Source: Acidobacteriaceae bacterium (GTDB taxonomy: Bacteria; Acidobacteriota; Terriglobia; Bryobacterales; Bryobacteraceae). From it: DNA of 12,679 nt. Of the stretch, positions 1 through 6,252 are shown one piece after another. The notes under the pieces were generated by a model. That model saw only the letters and a program-made list of their open reading frames with translations. It was not told the DNA's origin and searched no databases. The stretch is from assembly GCA_019244945.1 (NCBI GenBank), contig JAFASD010000516.1, positions 1-12,679 of the forward strand, written 5' to 3'. The translations under genes were made by a program, and so were the position numbers. Position 1 is the stretch's first letter; every line of letters starts with the position of its first letter.

Positions 1-551
1 TGAATTTCAGCTAGCTTGATTTCCTCCATTTTGTGAAGAGGCAATGCCTGACGAATGCCGGATTTTAGCTCCCGTTTCACCTGCTCAAGAAGCGGCTTGA
101 AGTTATCGAAGTCGTGACAAACGGCACGATTGGCAATTTCCTCGGCGGCATTCTTTTCAGCGCTCTTGCGAACATGACGCAGCTCTGTGATCGCGCCTGT
201 GCCGACGACGTCCTTCAACTCATCGAGCAAGTCGTCATCGTTGGTAAAGTCGAGTGCCGGGACAGCGGCGGCCTCCGCACCGGTCAGCAAACCCTCATGA
301 TCCATGGGGGCGAGTAAGGCTCGGCACTCCTCAAGTTCACGCAAGCGGTCAAGGCGCACGGCATATAGCCGCTCGAAGATGTCGCGGTCCTCGCCATGTT
401 GCGGAATGCGGCCCTGTTTGTTGACGAACCGCTGTATCTCCTCAAAACCGGCGATAATCCGTTCCTCACGACGCGAGCGGCCGCTTTTCGTCTCTGGTTC
501 TGCGAAGTTCTCCAATTCCGAGCGGAGTTCGTCAAGGTCGAAGTCACTCAT
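1..551 (-). CDS. GIY-YIG nuclease family protein, N-terminal part (3' end outside window)
   Basis: The frame starts with ATG at 551 and stays open for 183 codons to the left edge, so only the N-terminal part is present. It begins MSDFDLDELRSELENFAEPE and continues with a charged, largely helical region: the REERIIAGFEEIQRF stretch, then GEDRDIFERLYAVRLDRLRELEECRALL, then an acidic linker (NDDDLLDEL) and an ITELRHVRKSAEKNAAEEIANR helix. From memory of the family, proteins with this N-terminus are about 380-400 residues long and carry a GIY-YIG (T5orf172/MUG113-like) nuclease domain in the C-terminal half. That catalytic part lies outside the window, so nuclease activity is inferred, not seen. 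The start overlaps the helicase stop by 8 bp (ATGAGTGA), which points to translational coupling. It is the third gene of the methyltransferase-helicase operon and the likely DNA-cleaving partner. Confidence 0.75.
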   Translation of the reverse strand, partial: MSDFDLDELRSELENFAEPETKSGRSRREERIIAGFEEIQRFVNKQGRIPQHGEDRDIFERLYAVRLDRLRELEECRALLAPMDHEGLLTGAEAAAVPALDFTNDDDLLDELKDVVGTGAITELRHVRKSAEKNAAEEIANRAVCHDFDNFKPLLEQVKRELKSGIRQALPLHKMEEIKLAEI

Positions 552-2604
552 ACCGGCCCTCGTCCTTGTAGCGGACAAAGGCGGTCGCCCCCTCCGCCAT
601 TCGCCTCTCCCAGGCGTCCTGCGAAGTAAGCGAGGGGAGCCGCCCCCGCTCTTTCTTGAACCGTACAGCACGTATAGCAAGATCTTTCGCTTCCGCCGGA
701 GTGAGGTTTGTACGCTTGGCCGCGATTACTAAGGCGACGTGTTTCAGGCTGTCCTCGCTCATTGTCTTGGCGAGGATCGCATAGGCTTTGCCGAACGGGT
801 TAATGCGGTCGATCAGATCGATGTCGAGCTCGCGCACATCCATCGCAAACCTGCGTACACCGTCGATGAGAGCGGTGTTGGCGGCCTCACCGATATAGTC
901 CCCGCCCCCGACAGTGAGTTGCTTAGCCTGTTGCGTCAGGTTGAGGGCGGCGATGGCGTGCTGGCGCACCGCTTCCTGGTCTTCTTCGTCAAGCTCGGGG
1001 TATTTGTCTTTGATGATTTTACCCATGCGTACTTGCGTCAGTTCTTCGGGCACTAGCTCCTCATCGAAGAGGCCGCGCTCAAGCGTGGTCTTGTCCTGTA
1101 CGAAGGCGGCAATGACCTCGTTCAGGTCCTCATGGCAGATCCGGGTGGCTTCCTTACTCTTTGGCTCTGCGAGTCCTTTGATCTCAATCTGGAATTGCCC
1201 CGTCTCCCGATTGAAGCCAACATTACACTTATTGGAGTCATAACCGCCCTCGCCGTAGTCGAAGCCCGGCGTAGGTCCGCTCTCCCGATGCTTTGGTTTG
1301 AACTCGAACCGGGGCGCGAGCACTTGTTCCATGAGTAAGCTTGCTGCGATTGCCTTGAGCGTATCGTTTACAGCCTCGGTTACTGCCTCCTCAGACGCGT
1401 CCGGCTCCGCGATTAAGTTCGTGAAGCGCGCGCGCGCCTTGCCGGGGGCGTCGCGGGTAGTGCGGCCGATAATCTGCACGATTTCAGTTAGGCTCGAACG
1501 ATAGCCGACCGTGAGGGCGTGCTCGCACCAGATCCAGTCAAAGCCTTCCTTTGCCATGCCGAGCGCGACGATGATATCTACGTGATCCCGGTTGTTCTTT
1601 TGAGCGGGATCTTTGAGTGCCCCGGAGACGCGATCCCTCTTGGCAGGATCGTCGTCGACCAGGTCGGCGATACGCAGTATGCGGCCTTCCGGGGTCCTCA
1701 CAAGCTGGAATCCTGTCGCCTCCTCAATTCCCTGCCACTCGCCCAATGCCCCGAGGATGTGCTCGACTTCCTTCACCTTGTCTTTCGTGCTCTCGCGCGC
1801 ATTGACGTTCGGTATGTGAATGATGGTTCTTTCTGCCGGGTCGAGCACTCTCAAAATGTCATCAACGTAGGAGCCGGAATAGAAGAAATAGCCGATGTCG
1901 AGCTGCTTTAGGTATTCGTAACCATTCAGCTGTTCGTAATAGGTATACGTGACGGTGTCGAACTTAGCCTCATCCTGCGGTGCCAGCACGGCTTCCGCAT
2001 CACCCCTGAAATATGAGCCGGTCATCGCAACGATATGCACGCGGTTTCGGGCGATGAGCTGGCCCAAATGCAGACCCAGCTTATTGTCGGGATTGGTCGA
2101 GACGTGGTGGAACTCATCCACGCCGATTAACCGGTCATCGAATTTCTCCACGCCATATTCATCGACGGCGAAACGGAAGGTCGCGTGTGTGCAAACCAAA
2201 ACCTTGTCGGTGCTATCGATAAACGCGCCAAGCGCCTTTACCTTTCCGCCGTTGTCCCCACCGGGCGCGTTGCAAAGGTTCCATTTCGGCTCTACACGCC
2301 AGTCCGCCCAAAAGCCGAATTTCGACAGTGGCTCGCCGTGAAAACTGGCGCCGATTGCTTTTTCCGGGACGACGATGATGGCTTGCTTCAAGCCTTGGTT
2401 CTCCAGCTTATCGAGCGCAATGAACTTGAGCGCGCGGCTCTTGCCCGATGAGGGCGGCGATTTGATCAGCAGGTATTGCTCACCGCGTTTTTCGTACGCG
2501 AGTTCCTGCATCGGCCGCATGCCGAGGGCGTTGGACTTGGTCGAGGTTCCGTTGCGTGCGTATGAAACTGAAATGCACGGAACCGATTTCGCTTCAGTGG
2601 TCAC
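544..2604 (-). CDS. SF2 DEAD/DEAH-type helicase of the methyltransferase-helicase-nuclease cluster
   Basis: This is a 686-residue superfamily 2 helicase/translocase that appears intact. Visible motifs are a Q-motif-like segment RPMQELAYEKRGEQ (30-43), Walker A PPSSGKS (50-56), a DEFH box (163-166) in place of DEAD/DEAH, motif III TGSYF (195-199), a motif V-like GMAKEGFDW (349-357) and motif VI QIIGRTTRD (377-385) with both arginines. After about residue 410 comes a C-terminal region of roughly 270 residues that I cannot assign to a named domain; it should be specific to this system. The start is GTG at 2604, inside a GTGA overlap with the methyltransferase stop (TGA at 2601-2603), so translation is probably coupled. 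By analogy with Type I and Type ISP restriction enzymes it probably uses ATP to move along or remodel DNA for its methyltransferase and nuclease partners. The helicase family call is firm; the role in defence is inferred from context. Confidence 0.9.
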   Translation of the reverse strand: MTTEAKSVPCISVSYARNGTSTKSNALGMRPMQELAYEKRGEQYLLIKSPPSSGKSRALKFIALDKLENQGLKQAIIVVPEKAIGASFHGEPLSKFGFWADWRVEPKWNLCNAPGGDNGGKVKALGAFIDSTDKVLVCTHATFRFAVDEYGVEKFDDRLIGVDEFHHVSTNPDNKLGLHLGQLIARNRVHIVAMTGSYFRGDAEAVLAPQDEAKFDTVTYTYYEQLNGYEYLKQLDIGYFFYSGSYVDDILRVLDPAERTIIHIPNVNARESTKDKVKEVEHILGALGEWQGIEEATGFQLVRTPEGRILRIADLVDDDPAKRDRVSGALKDPAQKNNRDHVDIIVALGMAKEGFDWIWCEHALTVGYRSSLTEIVQIIGRTTRDAPGKARARFTNLIAEPDASEEAVTEAVNDTLKAIAASLLMEQVLAPRFEFKPKHRESGPTPGFDYGEGGYDSNKCNVGFNRETGQFQIEIKGLAEPKSKEATRICHEDLNEVIAAFVQDKTTLERGLFDEELVPEELTQVRMGKIIKDKYPELDEEDQEAVRQHAIAALNLTQQAKQLTVGGGDYIGEAANTALIDGVRRFAMDVRELDIDLIDRINPFGKAYAILAKTMSEDSLKHVALVIAAKRTNLTPAEAKDLAIRAVRFKKERGRLPSLTSQDAWERRMAEGATAFVRYKDEGRYE

Positions 2605-4094
2605 GTGCGTTTCTTTGCCTGTCGTTTTCTGGCTGGCACCGGCGAGTCCGTCATTTTGATGTACATATCGAATAGCTTTTCCAGCCGCTCTGTATCGTTT
2701 TTGAAGCGGCGGCCAATGTAAATACGCTCCAACACCTCATCATTGCGGTCATGCGCGTGGCGGAGGTTGTCGGGCATGCATTCCGGGTCGTATAGATCGG
2801 CAATAGTCGCTGGGAAATGGGCTTCGCGCGCTAGCAGGATGTCATGCGCGCAGCGCGTGAGGTCCGTTTTGTTCTTCTCGGTCAAGATCGGGACAGGGAA
2901 CGTATTCCACCCGAGGGTATTCGAGTAAGAAAAATCTGTACGCATGCGCACGCAAACTGTAGCAATCCAGACCCAATGAAGGCGGGAGGCTATTAGCGCG
3001 AGATTCCATAAGGGGGCATCGTACAGAGCAAAGTTACGGTCGCCGATGACTGCCTCGTTGCTCATCAATCCGACAGGCAAGTAAGGCCGATTTTCGGAGC
3101 TTACTCGGGGCGTAACAATAACCCATGATCGTGCTAATCGAGGCGATTTGAATTGGTGCGGCCTGGCTGCGAGGCTTCTCGCGTAGGCGTCTTTGCTGCT
3201 GAGACGGGCGATTCGGACGAGTTCAATTTGCCTTGCCAACGCTGGTTCTTTCTGAGCGTCGGGAAGGTCATCGTCGTCAACCCAGACACAGTAGCGCGTT
3301 TCTCCGTTTATAAACTCCTTCGATCCGCAGAACTGTTTTATGAATCTCACCCGCACAGTTCGATCGAGCTTCATGTCATCGAGATTGCCGGGCGTAAGTG
3401 TGAGATGACCTCCGTCATCAGCTTTGTTGCCGAAATCCATAACGCTTCGTTCGGTTAGCGGGCGCATCGCCTTCTGAACCACAATATTCTGAGCGGGCAC
3501 CAAATAGGCGTTGATATTCGATGTGTCTTTCGCAATCGGCTCTCCTTCATCGCTGATTGAATACAATCTGCGAACTCGTGGAGCGTGGTTGGAAATACCC
3601 ACGATGACGACGGTGACGCCGGCCTTATGACTGGCGAGGTTGGACCACTTGAATGAGGTGTGCGCAAACGCGATCTCGTGACCAGTTTCAAAAATCAACG
3701 GCCACAAAAAACCAACTTGTTGGCCCTGGCAGACCGAGTTCGTTGCGACAAATGCCGAAACTGCTGTCGCATGTGTTCCGTACTCCGCTGCCTTCATGAA
3801 CCACGCGGAAACGTAGTCAAGCGATTTCCAAGTCTCGGTGTGTCGCTCAAAAATTGTCCTTAAGTCCTCCTTGTGGGAGGCCAACTGCCATGTCGAGCCC
3901 AGGTAAGGTGGGTTGCCACAGATGTAGGTCTCTCCTCCTTCGTTCTCAAAATCAATTTCCGCCTGATCCAGTGGCGTGCCGAACAAATCATCTGCCTGTA
4001 GTTTCACGCCTATTCCGGTCGGGGGACAGACGCCCAGCCAATCTAGCCGCAGCGCGTTGCCGCAAATGATCCAGTTCTCTTTCTTAAGCGGCAA
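2601..4094 (-). CDS. Adenine-specific DNA methyltransferase, C-terminal part (downstream of frameshift)
   Basis: This frame encodes the catalytic and target-recognition part of the methyltransferase. The first possible start is a TTG at 4094 (MPLKKENW), but homology to the family (an EFLPL...NWI.CGNALRLDWL segment) continues upstream in the same frame to about 4119. The TTG is thus probably just a leucine codon of the original gene. The frame has ICGNPPYLG with the catalytic NPPY (61-64), typical of N6-adenine methyltransferases. A segment around residues 330-410 (APLWNLALIASRLH, SNTLGWNTFPVP) resembles the target-recognition region of MmeI-like/Type I-like enzymes. It is followed by a C-terminal helical tail with YDPECMPDNLRHAHDRND and ERLEKLFDMY, also typical of the family. 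The stop overlaps the helicase GTG start. Alone it lacks SAM motif I and should not methylate DNA. Confidence 0.85.
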   Translation of the reverse strand: MPLKKENWIICGNALRLDWLGVCPPTGIGVKLQADDLFGTPLDQAEIDFENEGGETYICGNPPYLGSTWQLASHKEDLRTIFERHTETWKSLDYVSAWFMKAAEYGTHATAVSAFVATNSVCQGQQVGFLWPLIFETGHEIAFAHTSFKWSNLASHKAGVTVVIVGISNHAPRVRRLYSISDEGEPIAKDTSNINAYLVPAQNIVVQKAMRPLTERSVMDFGNKADDGGHLTLTPGNLDDMKLDRTVRVRFIKQFCGSKEFINGETRYCVWVDDDDLPDAQKEPALARQIELVRIARLSSKDAYARSLAARPHQFKSPRLARSWVIVTPRVSSENRPYLPVGLMSNEAVIGDRNFALYDAPLWNLALIASRLHWVWIATVCVRMRTDFSYSNTLGWNTFPVPILTEKNKTDLTRCAHDILLAREAHFPATIADLYDPECMPDNLRHAHDRNDEVLERIYIGRRFKNDTERLEKLFDMYIKMTDSPVPARKRQAKKRT

Positions 4095-4113
4095 GAACTC
4101 AGCTAAAGCTAAT

Positions 4114-5457
4114 TTAGGTTCCTCGATAAATTACGTCACACTGATACTCGGCGATGATGAGCGCGAGCCGTGCTATTTCAGCAGGAAAGTCGCGCAACTC
4201 GATGCCGCGAAAATTCTCTTTTGGAATCTCAGAGCGCCGGTTGGGTTCACCGCGCCGCTTGTTGATCTCGGCCTCTATACCCCGCATCTCCTTGTATACG
4301 ATTACGAGGAAGTTGCCGGAACCGCAGGCCGGATCGAACACCCTGATCTTCGACATGCGCTTACGTAGATTGAGCAGGGTGCGAGAGTTGTCCCCTGCTT
4401 CCGCGAGCCGCCCACGCAAGTCGTCGAGCAACAGTGGATTAAGCACTTTGAGAATGTTCGGCACGCTCGTGTAGTGCATGCCGAGCGCCCCGCGTTCTTC
4501 GTCTTCCGCGACGGCCTGAATCATCGATCCGAAGATATCGGGATTGATTTTCGTCCAATCAAGATTGCCGATATGGAGGAGATAGGAGCGCGCAATTTTA
4601 CTAAACCGAGGTACGTCCAAGCTGCCGGAAAAAAGGCCCCCATTGACGTACGGGAACTGGTTAGCCCAGGGTCGGAGTTGCGCCGCTCCTCGCGCCTCAA
4701 TCTCAGTCTTCATCGCGCGAAAAATCTCGCCGATCACGAAATGCGTGTTAGATGAATCTCTAGCACTCATCTGCTCAATCGTTTTTGTGAACAGGCCTCC
4801 GCCGAAGAAGATGCCAGTGTCTTCGGCGAAGAAGCAGAAGATCAGCCGTGCCATGAAGTGGTTCATATCGTGGCGGCGAGCGGACGCGTCCCATTCCGGG
4901 TTGTCCTTCAGAAGCTCCAGGTAGAGCCGGTTCAGCCGGCTGGTGGCCCGGATGTCGAAGGCGTTCTCACTGATTTGTTTTACAGTGCTGATGCCCGCAA
5001 GCGGGAGGAAAAAACCAAAATGATCGGGAAAATCCTTGTAGGTGCAGGCGACAGTGGCACCACTCGCGAGGTCCTCCGCCTCAAAATCCACGCCGTCGGT
5101 CGCTACGATAAACTTTGCTTTTGCTTTCGCCGTGGCGGGGCTCGCCCTTAGTAAAGCTAGTGTCTTTGTGACCTGCCCTGATTCGCATGCAGCGATGTGG
5201 ATATGGTTCGTCTGGAGAACACCCCCAAGGTCCGACTTATTTGAGGCTCCCGCGCGCAGTCTCCGGATTGTTGTCTCTTTGTTGCCGAAGGCTTCAAGGA
5301 AAGCGTAAGGAAAACTGTCCGCTTCGAACGGCTGATCCGCTAATTGCGAGATCGCTTCTTCTATTTCGACGGCGTTCAACTTTTTGCTCGCCCCACTAAA
5401 TCCGAACTCCCCGGCGAGTTGTTCTTTCGCTTTGTCGAGCCAGGTTGTACTGCCCAA
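4114..5457 (-). CDS. Adenine-specific DNA methyltransferase, N-terminal part with SAM motif I (upstream of frameshift)
   Basis: This 447-residue frame is the N-terminal half of a class I SAM-dependent DNA methyltransferase with MmeI-like architecture. Residues 1-160 form the N-terminal domain, including the family's FIVATDGVDFEAEDL strand-turn pattern; 160-320 form the helical spacer (FCFFAEDTGIF, FPYVNGGLFSGS). Next come the motif X region GMHYTSVPNILKV (326-338), motif I VFDPACGSGNFLV (373-385) and a motif II-like FRGIELRDFP (416-425). I find no D...ExK endonuclease signature in the N-terminal domain, unlike MmeI itself, so cleavage would have to come from a partner. The start used is TTG at 5457, the only start codon after an in-frame TGA. 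An alternative TTG at 5379 (LNAVEIEEAI) sits where I recall many family members starting. The frame ends at TAA 4114-4116, where family similarity jumps to the other frame. Confidence 0.85.
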   Translation of the reverse strand: MGSTTWLDKAKEQLAGEFGFSGASKKLNAVEIEEAISQLADQPFEADSFPYAFLEAFGNKETTIRRLRAGASNKSDLGGVLQTNHIHIAACESGQVTKTLALLRASPATAKAKAKFIVATDGVDFEAEDLASGATVACTYKDFPDHFGFFLPLAGISTVKQISENAFDIRATSRLNRLYLELLKDNPEWDASARRHDMNHFMARLIFCFFAEDTGIFFGGGLFTKTIEQMSARDSSNTHFVIGEIFRAMKTEIEARGAAQLRPWANQFPYVNGGLFSGSLDVPRFSKIARSYLLHIGNLDWTKINPDIFGSMIQAVAEDEERGALGMHYTSVPNILKVLNPLLLDDLRGRLAEAGDNSRTLLNLRKRMSKIRVFDPACGSGNFLVIVYKEMRGIEAEINKRRGEPNRRSEIPKENFRGIELRDFPAEIARLALIIAEYQCDVIYRGT

Positions 5458-5478
5458 TGGAGCGCTTTGCTCCCCTTT
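5458..5478 (-). promoter_or_regulatory. Ribosome binding site of the methyltransferase within a hairpin
   Basis: On the minus strand AAAGGGGAG (5478-5470) is a strong Shine-Dalgarno sequence, but it lies 12 nt from the TTG start. Part of it lies in a perfect inverted repeat, GGAGC (5473-5469), loop AAAGC, GCTCC (5463-5459), ending one base before the start codon. The stem would either hide part of the ribosome binding site or shorten the effective spacing. The pairing is seen directly; a regulatory role is inferred. Confidence 0.4.
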
Positions 5479-5511
5479 CGGTTTTGGTTCTCGTCATCAG
5501 CGTGATTGTCT

Positions 5512-5541
5512 ATTATGTCCCAGGGCGCAACTCCTCCACAA
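5512..5541 (-). promoter_or_regulatory. Candidate promoter of the methyltransferase-helicase-nuclease operon
   Basis: On the minus strand TTGTGG (5541-5536) is followed after 18 bases by CATAAT (5517-5512). The -10 matches consensus at 5 of 6 positions, but the -35 at only 3 of 6. The start of transcription would be near 5505, giving a leader of about 48 nt that contains the hairpin and ribosome binding site of the methyltransferase. Weak by sequence alone, but well placed. Confidence 0.3.
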
Positions 5542-5570
5542 TTCCACCCCGCAAGGCACTGCATCCATCC

Positions 5571-5664
5571 GTGCACCGCAGGAGACCGGCTTGCCCGACA
5601 ACAACTCGCGGACAAGGTGAACCTCCATCTCTAGGCATCCACGCTGGAAAGAACTCGACTAGCA
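5571..5664 (+). pseudogene. Possible remnant of an XRE-type helix-turn-helix regulator
   Basis: In the gap between the divergent methyltransferase and VOC genes, one plus-strand frame (5578-5664) reads RLARQQLADKVNLHL, a TAG stop, then ASTLERTRLA. The frame next to it just upstream reads VHRRR (5571-5585). Joined across one frame change they resemble the helix-turn-helix core of XRE/Cro-CI regulators (RR..GLS.QQLA..V.L..ST...IE). Such proteins often act as controllers of restriction-modification operons. There is no intact reading frame, so at most this is a decayed fragment. The match is short and may be chance. Confidence 0.2.
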
Positions 5665-5683
5665 TAATGGTGCAGGACGCACA

Positions 5684-6106
5684 ATGCTGTCGAACCGATC
5701 GATACCCCGCGCCGTTGTCATTCCCGTGTTGGCGTATCCCGATGTGAATCAGGCTGCGGCCTGGTTGTGTGATGCATTCGGATTTACCGTTCGTCTCCGC
5801 GTCGGGAATCACAGAGTGCAATTGAACGTGGGAGATGCAGCGGTGATCGTGAGAGAAATGCGCCCGAACGAGGTAAACGCCCAGTTGGGCACCGGTCATT
5901 CCGTTACTGTTCGCGTCGAGAATGCAGATGCCCACTGCGAACGGGCGAAGAGCCACGGTGCGCGCATCACACAAACCCCCGTCACTCACCCCTACGGCGA
6001 ACGGCAATACAACGCAGATGACTTCGCCGGCCACTCCTGGACGTTTTCCCAATCCGTGGCGGATGTGCATCCAGAGGAATGGGGCGGGACAGCGGAAGAT
6101 CTGTAA
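5684..6106 (+). CDS. VOC (glyoxalase/bleomycin resistance/PhnB-like) family protein
   Basis: This 140-residue protein has the vicinal oxygen chelate fold pattern: an N-terminal strand VIPVLAYPDVNQAAAWLCDA (12-31) followed by FGF (32-34), a middle region HRVQLNVGDAAVIV (43-56), a second strand module VTVRVENADAHCERAKSHGA (74-93), and the closing YGERQYNADDFAGHSWTFSQ (104-123). The tail DVHPEEWGG (127-135) is common in PhnB-like members. Length is typical of a single-domain VOC protein. The ATG at 5684 has AGGA about eight bases upstream, which supports this start. The substrate cannot be told from sequence; relatives include lyases, dioxygenases and antibiotic-binding proteins. It is divergent from the methyltransferase operon and 146 bp ahead of the methionine-synthesis gene, with no clear functional link to either. 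Confidence 0.85.
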   Translation: MLSNRSIPRAVVIPVLAYPDVNQAAAWLCDAFGFTVRLRVGNHRVQLNVGDAAVIVREMRPNEVNAQLGTGHSVTVRVENADAHCERAKSHGARITQTPVTHPYGERQYNADDFAGHSWTFSQSVADVHPEEWGGTAEDL

Positions 6107-6154
6107 ACAAGCGCACCAACGCGTACATAACCTCGCAAGGTCGCGATCTCGGCG

Positions 6155-6208
6155 TCTGACGCGGGTCTCACACGATACAATCGAGTTAACCCATCTCGCA
6201 AAATGCGA
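6155..6208 (+). promoter_or_regulatory. Candidate promoter and hairpin in the leader of the metH/metF fusion gene
   Basis: The 146-bp gap before the fusion gene contains TACAAT at 6176-6181 (a -10-like hexamer) with TCTGAC at 6155-6160 as a poor -35 at a short spacing of 15. Downstream, TCGCA (6196-6200) and TGCGA (6204-6208) form a small 5-bp hairpin with an AAA loop. I could not fit the gap to a SAM or cobalamin riboswitch. The promoter call is weak. Confidence 0.22.
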
Positions 6209-6252
6209 AATCTGGCCGGTTCTGCAAACGGCAGGATTTCGATTCTGTTTCC

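Larger units (their letters stand above)
2601..5457 (-). pseudogene. Whole methyltransferase gene, disrupted by a +1 frameshift at about 4117-4130
   Basis: The two preceding frames together make one methyltransferase of about 950 residues. The upstream frame reads C-D-V-I-Y-R-G-T-stop. The downstream frame, which opens after its own TAA at 4131-4133, continues with K-L-A-L-A-E-F-L-P-L, which is what I recall following YRG in relatives. The frame change must therefore lie in the roughly 14 bases between these stops, and removing a single base near 4116-4119 restores the family sequence. No homopolymer lies there (the minus strand reads GGAACCTAAATTAGC), so slippage at a tract is unlikely. The break falls between motif I and motif IV, so a natural mutation would abolish methylation. 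The rest of both halves looks undecayed, which suggests a very recent mutation or an assembly error. Confidence 0.75.

Noticed and set aside
1426..1437. A (GC)6 dinucleotide run inside the helicase gene as a possible phase-variation tract
   Set aside because: It is short and fits the coding need for Ala-Arg codons (KARARF segment); the frame is intact and no alternative product results.
4114..4133. Programmed +1 frameshifting in the methyltransferase
   Set aside because: No known slippery site (such as a prfB-like CTT TGA context), no stimulatory Shine-Dalgarno-like element seen just upstream, and the family normally has one continuous frame.
5458..5683. Attachment site, tRNA or insertion sequence at the edge of the defence cluster
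   Set aside because: No tRNA-like fold, no terminal repeats and no transposase fragment seen; the left edge of the cluster is outside the window, so a direct repeat cannot be tested.
6107..6252. A SAM or cobalamin riboswitch ahead of the methionine gene
   Set aside because: The gap is only 146 bp, and I could not match the conserved core of either class; only small hairpins are visible.
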